DNA of 64,000 bases from Planomicrobium stackebrandtii (lineage in GTDB: Bacteria; Bacillota; Bacilli; Bacillales_A; Planococcaceae), in NCBI RefSeq assembly GCF_030814955.1, contig NZ_JAUSWB010000011.1:18460-82459 (forward strand), written 5' to 3'. Every line of letters begins with the position of its first letter. The first letter of the stretch is position 1. Made by a program: the position numbers and the translations under genes. The notes beneath the pieces were generated by a model that was given only the letters and a program-made list of their open reading frames with translations, made no database searches and had not been told where the DNA came from. Shown one piece after another: positions 6,573 through 14,921 of the stretch.

Positions 6573-6950
6573 ATGGCAACGATCAATCCTTACCAGACTT
6601 ACCAGCAAAACTCAGCAATGACGGCATCACCCCAGGAACTGACCCTGATGCTGTACAACGGCAGCCTGAAATTCATGAAAATGGCAAAACGCGCACTGGC
6701 CGATAAAAAATTTGAAGAAAAAAACACCAACATCATCAAAGCCCAAAACATCGTCCAGGAACTCCGCGTCACATTAGACCTGAAAATCGAAATGTCAGCC
6801 GGGCTGGCCCAAATGTACGAATACATGTACACACGCCTCTTGGACGCCAACATGAAAAACGACACAGAAGCGCTGGAAGAAGTGGTAATACTCATGACAG
6901 ATATGCGCAACACCTGGAAAGAAGCTATGGCATTAGCGAAAAAGAATTAA
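6573..6950 (+). CDS. fliS: flagellar export chaperone FliS
   Basis: 125 residues from ATG 6573, which has AGGGGGAAA at correct spacing; an upstream ATG at 6552 in the same frame has no ribosome site. FliS binds the C-terminal end of flagellin in the cytoplasm and prevents early polymerisation. The motifs INPYQTYQQNSAMTASPQELTLMLYNGSLKFM and MYEYMYTRLLDANMKND are typical. Since FliS grips the flagellin C-terminal D0 helix, the two alternative Hag tails in this genome would both be its clients. Confidence 0.95.
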   Translation: MATINPYQTYQQNSAMTASPQELTLMLYNGSLKFMKMAKRALADKKFEEKNTNIIKAQNIVQELRVTLDLKIEMSAGLAQMYEYMYTRLLDANMKNDTEALEEVVILMTDMRNTWKEAMALAKKN

Positions 6951-7233
6951 TCTAATATAACGGATTTTTATTAATTTAATTTACAAGATAACTAGAGGAA
7001 ATCATTTCAGGCGGACGCTTTCCGGGGGGATTTCCACTACTAGGATATGGAGCAAAACAACGGAGACTCCCGCGGGATAGCGAAGTGCCGAAATCCACTC
7101 GGGCGTTGAGCCCGAGTTAGTTCGGCGCAAGCCCGCAGGAAAGCGGAGTTGTTTTGTGCAATATCCATAAGAATATTAAGCATATTTGAAATCTCAGTAC
7201 AAACTATACATGCAAATGAAATGAGGTATAAAC
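6951..7233 (+). repeat. intergenic stretch with long-hairpin repeat element (arms about 7043-7061 and 7148-7166)
   Basis: No gene is visible here. GGATATGGAGCAAAACAAC and the complement of GTTGTTTTGTGCAATATCC form nearly matching outer arms about 124 bases apart. Inside is a perfect CTCGGGC/GCCCGAG hairpin and CCGAA/TTCGG pairing. The G+C-rich text (GCGGACGCTTTCCGGGG...) differs from the AT-rich flanks. It looks like a dispersed, palindromic intergenic repeat of the kind common in Bacillales; it could also end the fliS transcript. Confidence 0.6.
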
Positions 7234-8031
7234 GTGGATAAGACATCATGGATAGGAGTCATATTGGGATTTGTCGTGCTGATTGGTGGAATGATCCTGA
7301 AGGGATCAAGCCCGATCGCATTATACAATCCAGCGGCGCTGGTAATCATTTTTGCCGGAACCATCGCCTGTATCCTCGTTGCGTTTCCAATGGACGAAGT
7401 AAAAAAGATTCCCAGCTTATTTAAAGTGATATTCAGAGAAGAAAAAAAAGTCTCCATCAAAGAATTGATACCGATGTTCACAGGCTGGGCCATGCTGGCA
7501 CGAAAAGAAGGCTTGCTGGCATTGGAAGAAAAGTCGGAAGAAGTAGAAGATCCGTTTTTACAGCGCGGCCTGAAGATGGTCGTTGACGGCCAGTCACAGG
7601 AACAGATCCGTGATTTGATGGAAGAGGAAATTGTTGCGATGGAAGAACGCCATGAACTAGGGGCGAAAATTTTTGCGCAGGCAGGTACATACGCACCTAC
7701 ACTGGGTGTGCTGGGTGCCGTTATCGGGTTGGTTGCTGCACTTGGCCACTTGGACGATGTGGCTTTGCTTGGTAAATCCATATCCGCCGCGTTTATCGCG
7801 ACCCTGTTCGGGATTTTCTCAGGCTACGTACTATGGCATCCATTTGCCAACAAGCTGAAACGGAAATCCGAAGCAGAAGCCAAAACAAAAATGATTATGC
7901 TAGAAGGTTTGCTGGCTGTTCAGGAAGGGCTGCCAGTCCGGACTGTAGAAGAAAAGCTGTTGACTTATTTGCCGGCGAAAGACCGTATGCTTGAATCTCA
8001 AGAAGAAAGCGGTGTTCAAGTTGAAGCGTAA
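7234..8031 (+). CDS. motA: flagellar motor stator protein MotA
   Basis: 265 residues with four membrane segments, about residues 5-22, 29-48, 145-170 and 175-200. MotA surrounds MotB and turns ion flow into torque through FliG. The N-terminus MDKTSWIGVILGFV and the loop PTLGVLGAVIGLVAALG are conserved. The start is GTG 7234 with a weak AGGT upstream. Its last codons overlap the motB start. Charged residues in the cytoplasmic loop, which contact FliG, are present. Confidence 0.93.
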   Translation: MDKTSWIGVILGFVVLIGGMILKGSSPIALYNPAALVIIFAGTIACILVAFPMDEVKKIPSLFKVIFREEKKVSIKELIPMFTGWAMLARKEGLLALEEKSEEVEDPFLQRGLKMVVDGQSQEQIRDLMEEEIVAMEERHELGAKIFAQAGTYAPTLGVLGAVIGLVAALGHLDDVALLGKSISAAFIATLFGIFSGYVLWHPFANKLKRKSEAEAKTKMIMLEGLLAVQEGLPVRTVEEKLLTYLPAKDRMLESQEESGVQVEA

Positions 8032-8785
8032 AAAAAAGCATGAAGAACATGTCGATGAAGCCTGGCTCTTGCCTTATGCCGATATTTTGACGCTGCTTTT
8101 GGCGCTGTTTATCGTGCTGTTCGCTTCCAGCCAAGTGGATGCCGAAAAGTTCAACGCCATCGCCGAATCATTCAATAGCGAGTTGCAGGGCGGTACCGGC
8201 ATACTGGATGAACAGGCGCCGGTTGAGAGCTTCGACACGTCACCGACCGCCGAATTGAGCGAAGATCCGCCGTCAGGTGAAAGCCCAGAAGAGATTCTTG
8301 CTGCGAAAGATCAGCGGGAATTGCAGGATTTCCAGACGAAAATTGAAGCGTATATTGATGAAAAAGGCTTGGCGTCTCGTCTCAATACTGAAATGACGAC
8401 AAAAGGCTTAATGATTACGATCAAAGAAGGTGTGTTATTCGAATCAGGGAGTGCAGATATAATCGGCGGTTCACAGACGATTGCGGCTGAAATTTCAAAT
8501 TTGCTGGTTTCCGATCCGGCGCGCATGATTTTCATCGAAGGACATACAGATAATATTCCGACGGGGACAACGGAATTTCCATCAAACTGGGAATTGAGTT
8601 CTGCACGTGCCATCAATTTTATGAAACTGCTTCTTGAAAACGAGGATTTGGAACCGCAGAAATTCAGTGCATCCGGCTATAGCGAGTACCATCCGATTGC
8701 TGCAAACGACACACCAGAAGGTCGAGCGGAAAATCGCCGTGTCGAAGTGCTGATTTCACCTTATGAAAAAGAAACTGACGATTAA
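8021..8785 (+). CDS. motB: flagellar motor stator protein MotB
   Basis: MotB anchors the stator to peptidoglycan and carries the ion-binding Asp in its single membrane helix (PYADILTLLLALFIVLFASS). The C-terminal OmpA-like domain shows FIEGHTDNIP, NWELSSARA and NRRVEVLI. I place the start at TTG 8021 (MKRKKKHEEHVDEAW) overlapping the motA end; TTG 7991 in frame has a poorer upstream site. Val in the IVLFASS segment resembles proton-type MotB rather than MotS, but ion choice is only a guess. Confidence 0.93.
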   Translation: MKRKKKHEEHVDEAWLLPYADILTLLLALFIVLFASSQVDAEKFNAIAESFNSELQGGTGILDEQAPVESFDTSPTAELSEDPPSGESPEEILAAKDQRELQDFQTKIEAYIDEKGLASRLNTEMTTKGLMITIKEGVLFESGSADIIGGSQTIAAEISNLLVSDPARMIFIEGHTDNIPTGTTEFPSNWELSSARAINFMKLLLENEDLEPQKFSASGYSEYHPIAANDTPEGRAENRRVEVLISPYEKETDD

Positions 8786-8795
8786 GAGGTGTACC

Positions 8796-9221
8796 ATGGG
8801 AAAACTAAAGAAAATCATTGGTGTTGTCATTATTGCAGTAGTTATGGGCGTAGGTGCCGCATTTTACTTCGTGCAGAAAGATGTCGAAGCAGAAGAGGAA
8901 AAACCGCTAACCGCTGAAGAGTTGGCAGAAATGAGCATCGACACCGATGTGATCACGACAAATCTGGCATCGCCAGGAAACTTCGGGATTGTTCAGTTCA
9001 ATATCCTGTTAAGTAATACGGAAACAAAAGAAGAAGCGGAAAAACGTACTGCTGAAGTGCGTGCAGCAGTAATTGCGACCGTTGCAAGCTTTACAAAAGA
9101 TGAATTGATCGGAGAAAGCGGAATTACACTGATTGAAGAAGAACTTGCTGCTCGCTTATCGGAAGTTTTTGAAAAAGGAAAAGTGGATCGAGTTCTGGTG
9201 ACAGAATTTAAAATGCAGTAA
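8796..9221 (+). CDS. fliL: flagellar basal body-associated protein FliL
   Basis: 141 residues from ATG 8796 (AAGAGGTG upstream). There is one membrane helix at residues about 6-25 (IIGVVIIAVVMGVGAAFYFV), then a periplasm-side domain typical of FliL, which surrounds stators and helps torque. In Bacillus subtilis fliL lies inside the fla/che operon just before fliM. Here it sits ten bases after motB, next to the proteins it works with, and is absent from the fliM neighbourhood. Confidence 0.85.
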   Translation: MGKLKKIIGVVIIAVVMGVGAAFYFVQKDVEAEEEKPLTAEELAEMSIDTDVITTNLASPGNFGIVQFNILLSNTETKEEAEKRTAEVRAAVIATVASFTKDELIGESGITLIEEELAARLSEVFEKGKVDRVLVTEFKMQ

Positions 9222-9276
9222 AGAAGAGTGTTGTAAAAGCTATTGGCTTTTAAAGCAGAAAAAATTGAAATTCCGC

Positions 9277-9303
9277 TAAACATTTTGGCAAAACTGCCGA
9301 TAT
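9277..9303 (+). promoter_or_regulatory. sigma-D promoter of the yvyF-flgM-flgN-flgK-flgL operon
   Basis: TAAA (9277-9280), exactly 15 bases, then GCCGATAT (9296-9303), a perfect match to the sigma-D consensus. Confidence 0.92.
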
Positions 9304-9333
9304 AAATCTATAGAGAAGGTCAGGTGAGTGGAT

Positions 9334-9759
9334 ATGAAAGCAAATCAGCTAGATAATTGCCGAATTTGCGGTACATTATTCCTTAAGGACTACACTGACT
9401 ATTGCCTGGACTGCTACAAGGAAATCGAAGAGGAATTCAAGATAGTGAACGAATTTCTGAAAATCGAAGCCAATCGCTTTGCGAATATTCAAGATGTCAG
9501 CTTGTCCACAAATGTCTCTGTCAAACAAATTGCCGATTTTATTCGCGACGGGCGCATTTATGCAGACGATCTCCCAAATTTGGGTTACCCGTGCAAGCAT
9601 TGTGGTAAAGTAATCAAAAGGCAGATCCTGTGTGATGACTGTTTTAAGGATTTTTCATTGGAAATCGATGCGACAATGAAAAACGATAAGTTTTTAGAGG
9701 AAACTGGAAGAAAACGAGTAAGGCCAAAGGTCAACGCACAATATTGGAAAATACGATAA
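9334..9759 (+). CDS. yvyF: flagellar operon protein YvyF (TIGR03826-type)
   Basis: 141 residues with two zinc-finger-like pairs: CRICGTLFLKDYTDYCLDCY near the N-terminus and CKHCGKVI...CDDC in the centre. Between them is a helix-turn-helix-like stretch (SLSTNVSVKQIADFIRDGRI) resembling MerR-type or degenerate DNA-binding folds. It occupies the first place in the sigma-D flgM operon, as yvyF does in Bacillus subtilis. Start ATG 9334 follows AGGTGAG; a GTG two codons earlier is less well placed. Its biochemical job is not known to me. Confidence 0.85.
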   Translation: MKANQLDNCRICGTLFLKDYTDYCLDCYKEIEEEFKIVNEFLKIEANRFANIQDVSLSTNVSVKQIADFIRDGRIYADDLPNLGYPCKHCGKVIKRQILCDDCFKDFSLEIDATMKNDKFLEETGRKRVRPKVNAQYWKIR

Positions 9760-9792
9760 TAGAACAAAACTAAACTAAAGGGCGGTGAAGGA

Positions 9793-10062
9793 ATGAATAT
9801 TGACAAAACGAATGGTTCTTCCTTTATTCAAGCTTATCAAAAATTGCAGGTGGCTCCGGCCGCCAAAACAAAGTCGCTGCAAAAAGAAGACGAACTGCAG
9901 ATTTCAAACCAGGCGAAGGCGATGTTCGAAAAAAATGCCAATGTTGATATTGAAAGACAAGAAAAGATCCAGCTCCTAAAAGCTCAGGTGTCATCAGGTG
10001 AATACCAGGTCGATGCGGGCAAGGTAGCAGATAAAGTTCATCAATTCTGGTTCGATAAATAA
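9793..10062 (+). CDS. flgM: anti-sigma-D factor FlgM
   Basis: 89 residues. FlgM holds SigD inactive until hook and basal body completion. The N-terminus MNIDKTN, the DELQISNQAKAMF motif, and the C-terminal helices (RQEKIQLLKAQVSSGEYQVDAGKVADKVHQFW) are the family pattern. The gene follows yvyF by 33 bases and precedes flgN. Because it is downstream of a sigma-D promoter, it closes a negative feedback loop on sigD (33928). Confidence 0.95.
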   Translation: MNIDKTNGSSFIQAYQKLQVAPAAKTKSLQKEDELQISNQAKAMFEKNANVDIERQEKIQLLKAQVSSGEYQVDAGKVADKVHQFWFDK

Positions 10063-10092
10063 AGTAGAGCTCTTAAAAGAGGAGGATAGCGG

Positions 10093-10578
10093 ATGCTGAA
10101 CTTAGTAGTAAACACGCTGGACGAATTGATCAGCATACAAAAACAGCTTATCCGTTACGCCGAACGCAAGCAGACGGTGTTGATCGAGCGAAAAGTCGAT
10201 GAACTGACAGAGCTTGTGAAAGAAGAAACGAAGCTGGTCAAACAGCTAGGCCAATTGGAAGACGAGCGGCAGCAACTTGTAGCCGACGTATTGGAAGAAC
10301 ATCCTGGCCTGACATTCAGCCAGTTTGCAGAACAGATTCCAGATGAAGATGTAAAACAAGAGCTCCACTCACAATTGACAACGTTACAAATGCTTTTAAC
10401 TGAGCTGCAGGTGAAAAACAAAGTCAACGAAAAAATCCTGGAAGACTCGATGAGCTTTGTTCAACATATGATCACTCAAGTAACAAAAACGAAACAGCAG
10501 CATTTCAATTATCAATCGCCGGCAGTGCAGCAAAAGCCACAAACAAACAATCAAGGCTTTTTCGATACAAGAGCCTAG
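10093..10578 (+). CDS. flgN: flagellar export chaperone FlgN
   Basis: 161 residues, almost all helical with heptad-like Leu/Glu spacing. FlgN escorts the hook-junction proteins FlgK and FlgL to the export gate, and those two genes follow directly. AGAGGAGG precedes ATG 10093. Sequence identity in this family is low, but order (flgM-flgN-flgK-flgL) makes the call firm. Confidence 0.88.
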   Translation: MLNLVVNTLDELISIQKQLIRYAERKQTVLIERKVDELTELVKEETKLVKQLGQLEDERQQLVADVLEEHPGLTFSQFAEQIPDEDVKQELHSQLTTLQMLLTELQVKNKVNEKILEDSMSFVQHMITQVTKTKQQHFNYQSPAVQQKPQTNNQGFFDTRA

Positions 10579-10603
10579 GAATTGTAAGAGAGCGGGGAAA
10601 ACC

Positions 10604-11872
10604 ATGGTTTCATCATTTCACGGATTAGAATTAGGAAAACGCGGATTATCCGTCGGTCAGGCAAGCATTGCGACAACTGGACAGAATATTGCCAACGTCA
10701 ACACAAAAGGCTATTCACGCCAACAAGTAAACTCAAGTGCTTCGCCGTCATTGGACGTTTGGACAGGCCAAGGGGCGAATACAGGACAGCTTGGAACCGG
10801 CGTTAATCTCGATTCGATCACCCGTGTAAGAGACCGCTTCCTCGATCAGCAATTTCGTGATCATTCCGAAACACTCGGACAGTGGCAAGCAAAACAAACA
10901 ACATTGGACCGATTGGAAACAATCGTTAACGAACCAAGCGACAGCGGGTTGAATAGCGCAATGGATGGATTGAATAGCGCTTGGCAGGATTTGGCCAACG
11001 AGCCGGATAGCTTGTCTGCACAAGCTGTGGTCAAAGAACGTGCACAAGGCTTTATCGAAGTAGCGCAATCGATGAACAAATCGATGGACAGTTTGAAAAG
11101 CGAATTGACGCAGCAATCACAAGAAACAGTTGCTGAAGCGAACGGTTATTTGAAACAAATCGCAGAATTAAATAAAAGCATTGTCCGCGATGGCAGCCAG
11201 TCAAATGATTTGAAAGATAAACGTGATGCGCTTGTGGAAGAACTATCCACGTTGATGTCGATTAAAGTAGACGAAAAATCGAACGGCAGCTACTCGATCA
11301 GCCTCTCTTCAAATAACCAGCAACTGGTCAGCGGTGAAGAAGTTTTTGAAGTCGATCACAAAACCGGTACTGGTGAAAATGAAATGTACGGTGGCAAGTT
11401 GGCTGGATTGAGCCAGTCGATGGATACCGCAACAGCTTATCAGGAAAACTTAAACCAAGTGGTTAGTGATTTTGCACAAGCTAATAGTATGGCGGCTGTA
11501 GGCGGTAAAGATCAGGCTTTATTTATCGGAAATGCCGCAGATTTTAAACTATCTGAGCTAAAAGTTAATTACGAGGCAAGTCCTTTAAAGCAACCGGCTA
11601 CCACGGGAAAAACAGCTGAAGCAGCGCAAAGTGATTTCCGAAAACTGGTTAGCCAGCTTGGTGCACAGAGCCAAGCAGCAATCAACTCCGTTACGAATCA
11701 CGGAGCAACATTGCAAGCAACAGAAAATCGCAGACAGTCAGTGACCGGTGTTTCGCTGGATGAAGAAATGGCTAACTTGATCAAGTACCAGCATTCATAT
11801 AATGCGGCAGCACGGTTAGTATCAATGACGGATCAAATGTTGGATACCATCATTAACCGAATGGGCAACTGA
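10604..11872 (+). CDS. flgK: hook-filament junction protein FlgK
   Basis: 422 residues, shorter than the roughly 500 of Bacillus subtilis, with the variable centre reduced. The N-terminal motif SSFHGLELGKRGLSVGQASI and NIANVNTKGYSRQQV mark the rod/hook/HAP fold. The C-terminal ANLIKYQHSYNAAARLVSMTDQMLDTIINRM is typical. FlgK joins hook to filament together with FlgL. Ribosome site GAGAGCGGGG before ATG 10604. Confidence 0.95.
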   Translation: MVSSFHGLELGKRGLSVGQASIATTGQNIANVNTKGYSRQQVNSSASPSLDVWTGQGANTGQLGTGVNLDSITRVRDRFLDQQFRDHSETLGQWQAKQTTLDRLETIVNEPSDSGLNSAMDGLNSAWQDLANEPDSLSAQAVVKERAQGFIEVAQSMNKSMDSLKSELTQQSQETVAEANGYLKQIAELNKSIVRDGSQSNDLKDKRDALVEELSTLMSIKVDEKSNGSYSISLSSNNQQLVSGEEVFEVDHKTGTGENEMYGGKLAGLSQSMDTATAYQENLNQVVSDFAQANSMAAVGGKDQALFIGNAADFKLSELKVNYEASPLKQPATTGKTAEAAQSDFRKLVSQLGAQSQAAINSVTNHGATLQATENRRQSVTGVSLDEEMANLIKYQHSYNAAARLVSMTDQMLDTIINRMGN

Positions 11873-11899
11873 TAGCAGAAGGAACGTGGGGGGAAAAAC

Positions 11900-12781
11900 A
11901 TGAGAGTCACGCAACAGATGCTTAACCAGAATTCCATACGCAATATGAACCAAAACTTGAGCCGCTTCGAAAAAATCAATAACCAAGTTGCAAGTGGCAA
12001 ATTGCTTCACCGCCCATCAGATGATCCGAATGGCGTCAGCAAAGCGATGAACTTAAAAAGTACGCTTGCAGCCAACACCCAATTCGAACGGAATTCGAAT
12101 GAAGCCAAATTGTGGATGAACGAAACCGGTCAAAATATCGACTCGATGGTGGATGCGATGCAGCGGGTGCGAGAATTAGCGGTTCAAGGCAACAATGGTA
12201 CTTATTCGGAGCTGGATCAGACGGCAATGGCTGCTGAAATAGAAGAATTGACAGAGCGGATGCGCCAATTGGCAAATGCTAAAGTTAATGGCCAATCATT
12301 GTTCAACGGCCAAAAAACAGGCGAACTTCCTTTTCCTGAAAAAGGAAACCTTGCAGCTGATTCTGCAGACCTAATCGCTAAAACGTTCACGATCGGGGAT
12401 GGCATCAAGATCCAATCAAGTGTTCTGCCTGATGAGTTGTTTGGAACGGCAGCAGATGACAACAATATTTTCAAAACATTGCAAAGTATATCCACTGATT
12501 TAAAAGCTGGGAATTCCATTGATCTGGATAAAATCGATGCAGGAATAGATCGGTTGTTGACAGTGGGTGCTGAAAACGGAGTGCGGCAGAATCGTGTAGA
12601 AGCCGTTGAAAACCGGCTGCTTGATAGCAATCTGGAACTCAAATCGATGTTGTCAAAAGTCGAAGACATCGATTATGCAGAAGCGATCATCAAGCTAACC
12701 AGCGAAGAAAGCGTCTACCAGGCGAGCCTTGCTGCATCATCAAAAATAATCCAGCCGAGTTTGATGGACTTTTTAAGATAA
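11900..12781 (+). CDS. flgL: hook-filament junction protein FlgL
   Basis: 293 residues. The N-terminus MRVTQQMLNQNSIRNMNQNLSRFEKINNQV and the C-terminal EDIDYAEAIIKLTSEESVYQASLAASSKI show the flagellin-like D0/D1 helices of FlgL. It caps the FlgK ring and receives the first flagellin. It ends the sigma-D operon at a strong terminator. Ribosome site GTGGGGGG before ATG 11900. Confidence 0.95.
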   Translation: MRVTQQMLNQNSIRNMNQNLSRFEKINNQVASGKLLHRPSDDPNGVSKAMNLKSTLAANTQFERNSNEAKLWMNETGQNIDSMVDAMQRVRELAVQGNNGTYSELDQTAMAAEIEELTERMRQLANAKVNGQSLFNGQKTGELPFPEKGNLAADSADLIAKTFTIGDGIKIQSSVLPDELFGTAADDNNIFKTLQSISTDLKAGNSIDLDKIDAGIDRLLTVGAENGVRQNRVEAVENRLLDSNLELKSMLSKVEDIDYAEAIIKLTSEESVYQASLAASSKIIQPSLMDFLR

Positions 12782-12800
12782 GTGAAATAATTAGATAATG

Positions 12801-12835
12801 AAAAAGCAGGCACCCCGCGGGGCGCCTGCTTTTTT
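12801..12835. terminator. strong terminator between flgL and the opposite-strand flhP
   Basis: AGCAGGCACCCC pairs with GGGGCGCCTGCT and is followed by TTTTT on the plus strand and AAAAA-flanked on the minus strand. It can serve flgL and flhP, which converge here. Confidence 0.9.
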
Positions 12836-12838
12836 GCA

Positions 12839-13681
12839 TTATCCTTTAATCGTATTAACCAAGCCCATCATGTCATCTGCGTATGAAATGGCTCTTCCTT
12901 GTGATTGGAACAAACGCTGCGTCGCGATCAATTCGGTCATTTCATCAGCCAATTCGACATTGGATGCTTCAAGTGCACCTTGTTTGATGGCGATAGTTCC
13001 GTCATTTTGTTGAGCTAAATCGATAAACTGCAGATTGCCATTGGCAAGTTGTTCAGCTTCAGTGCCAGTCAGGCGGAAAAGATTGCCGCCTATTTTTTCA
13101 AGAGAGTCCGGCCGATCTATTTGGGCAATGCCCATTTGGATTTCAGCCGGTTGTTTATTTGCATCTTTAAAGGAAACTTCCAAAGCGCCATCTCCATTTA
13201 ATTGGAGAGTGTCATAATCATTATCAAAAACGATCGGCTGATTATCAGCTCCCAGAACGGCATCCCCGTTGGCCGTCACCAAGCTGACTTGGTTTGAGTT
13301 TGGCACCGGCTGGACTTGGAAAGATCCGTCTTTTGTATAAAAGGCGTTGCCTTCAGACTCAACTCGGAAGTAAGCCGATTCGCCCTGGATCATAAAATCA
13401 AGCGGCCGGTCTGTTTGGCGGATAGAGCCCTGCTCGTTGCGGGTAGCTGTCTGTGACAAAATCGCGCCGGCACCGATGCGCAAACCGTAAGGCGTAATTC
13501 GCCCAACTTCGTTTTGCGGACCGACTTGTTTTTCAATTGATTGCACGAGGGCGTCTGAAAAACTGGCTTCTTGGCGTTTATAGCCATTGGTGTTTACATT
13601 GGCAATGTTATTGCCGATCAAATCGATCTTTTTTTGCAGTTCGCCCATGGTGTTGCTGGCTGTGTTCATTTGAATGTTCAA
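12839..13681 (-). CDS. flhP: flagellar rod/hook-basal body protein (FlhP, FlgG-like)
   Basis: 280 residues. KKIDLIGNNIANVNTNGYKRQ is the conserved N-terminal rod motif, and ASNVELADEMTELIATQRLFQSQGRAISYADDMM is the C-terminal one. In Bacillus subtilis FlhO and FlhP form the distal rod. Start TTG 13681 has GGAGG about ten bases upstream; an ATG four codons later is possible. It is on the minus strand, 14 bases after flhO, and ends at the shared terminator with flgL. Confidence 0.9.
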   Translation of the reverse strand: MNIQMNTASNTMGELQKKIDLIGNNIANVNTNGYKRQEASFSDALVQSIEKQVGPQNEVGRITPYGLRIGAGAILSQTATRNEQGSIRQTDRPLDFMIQGESAYFRVESEGNAFYTKDGSFQVQPVPNSNQVSLVTANGDAVLGADNQPIVFDNDYDTLQLNGDGALEVSFKDANKQPAEIQMGIAQIDRPDSLEKIGGNLFRLTGTEAEQLANGNLQFIDLAQQNDGTIAIKQGALEASNVELADEMTELIATQRLFQSQGRAISYADDMMGLVNTIKG

Positions 13682-13695
13682 CTAATAACTTCCTC

Positions 13696-14532
13696 CTAGA
13701 CGCGCCCGATTTCATTTACTGCTTTTTCCATGCTGCGATCATAAGCCTGAATAACTTTTTGATTTGATTCGAAGCCTCGATAAGTTGTCATCATGTCCGT
13801 CATCGTCCGGGTCAAATCAACATTCGATTGTTCGATAAATCCTTGTTTTACAAAACCGCCTGCGCCCTCGAGCAATGCTTCGTTTTCAACAAATTGAGGA
13901 GGGGTTTCGGGATTGCCTTCCCAGCGCAACAAATTTTGTCCCTGTTTTACAAATTGGTCCGGATTTTCCGTATAGCCAATCCATAAGCGATCGCCTTGAG
14001 TGCCATCGGCTAAAGTGATTTGGCCATTTTCCTGAACAGTAAAGTCTGTTGATCCAACTTGAATCGGCTGCTGGTTTTCGCCTAAGACGGGAAATCCGTC
14101 GCTGGTGGTCAGCAAGCCTTCAGTGTTTACAGTGAAAGATCCGTTTTTTGTATAGCGCACTTCGTCATTCTCTGCAGCCACTGCGAAAACCATCGATCCT
14201 TTTTGTTGGGTTTCAGGATTTGTTGGAAGTAGTTCATCCAGCAGCACCAAATCGGTCAAATTTCCAGTTTCTTTTAATGGACCTTGAAGAAAAGAAGGGA
14301 TGCCCTCCTGAGCATATACGCCCGTGGTTAAAGTCCCAATATTTTGTGGGGCTATTGTACCTTTTTTTCCGTTCTCGATCGCTGTAATCAACTGATCCGG
14401 AAAAGCGCGTAAGACGGTTTGGTCTCCTTTAAATCCTGGAGTATTGGCGTTTGATAGGTTATTTGTCAATATTTGTTGATTCCTATTATTGGCCATCATC
14501 CCTGATGTAGCAGTGTATAATCCACGAAACAT
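13696..14532 (-). CDS. flhO: flagellar rod/hook-basal body protein (FlhO, FlgF-like)
   Basis: 278 residues from the ATG at 14530-14532 (AAGGAG upstream). The start MFRGLYTATSGMMANNRNQQ, LTNNLSNANTPGFKGD and the end QSNVDLTRTMTDMMTTYRGFESNQKVIQAYD are the classic rod-protein signatures. It heads a two-gene minus-strand operon with flhP, reading away from the riboswitch and flgB. These are the only flagellar genes in the window on the minus strand. Confidence 0.9.
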   Translation of the reverse strand: MFRGLYTATSGMMANNRNQQILTNNLSNANTPGFKGDQTVLRAFPDQLITAIENGKKGTIAPQNIGTLTTGVYAQEGIPSFLQGPLKETGNLTDLVLLDELLPTNPETQQKGSMVFAVAAENDEVRYTKNGSFTVNTEGLLTTSDGFPVLGENQQPIQVGSTDFTVQENGQITLADGTQGDRLWIGYTENPDQFVKQGQNLLRWEGNPETPPQFVENEALLEGAGGFVKQGFIEQSNVDLTRTMTDMMTTYRGFESNQKVIQAYDRSMEKAVNEIGRV

Positions 14533-14751
14533 AGGTTTTTTCTCCTTCTTATTAGCATAATGGTAGATATCGCGTAGCATAACATTAACACTTGAATAAA
14601 AATAGAGTCTTATTGATTAATATGGAAAATATATCATTTTATTTTTTTAAAAAGAAAAATATACAAAATTATAGAAACATGATACTATCACTTTGATATT
14701 AATTTTAGAAAATAGTACGAAATAACGAGTTTAACAATAAAATAATAAAAA

Positions 14752-14887
14752 ATCATTATGAAAATGGCAAACTTACTCGAAAGGTAAAGACGCAAAACTA
14801 CGGGCCTAAATACACAGTGTACAAGGCAGCCGAGTCATCAAAATGGTAGATTTGACCAAAATCCACCTTTTTAAAGGTGGATTTTTA
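14752..14887 (+). ncRNA. predicted c-di-GMP-I (GEMM) riboswitch with terminator, controlling flgB and the fla operon
   Basis: The conserved GEMM-I strings appear in order: GGCAAAC (about 14766), a CGAAA tetraloop-type loop, GACGCAAA, GGGCCTAAA and GGCAGCCG. P1 can form between AUCAUU (14752-14757) and AAUGGU (14842-14847). A terminator hairpin (AAATCCACC 14859-14867 with GGTGGATTT 14876-14884, then T run) follows. GGTAGATTT (14845-14853) can pair with the terminator's 5' arm with one mismatch, making an antiterminator that excludes P1. This predicts an OFF switch: c-di-GMP stabilises P1, the terminator forms, and flagellar transcription stops. Aptamer identity is strong; the switch direction is inferred. 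Confidence 0.88.
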
Positions 14888-14921
14888 TTAACTATTAAAT
14901 GTTAAAAAAAGGAGTTTTTCG

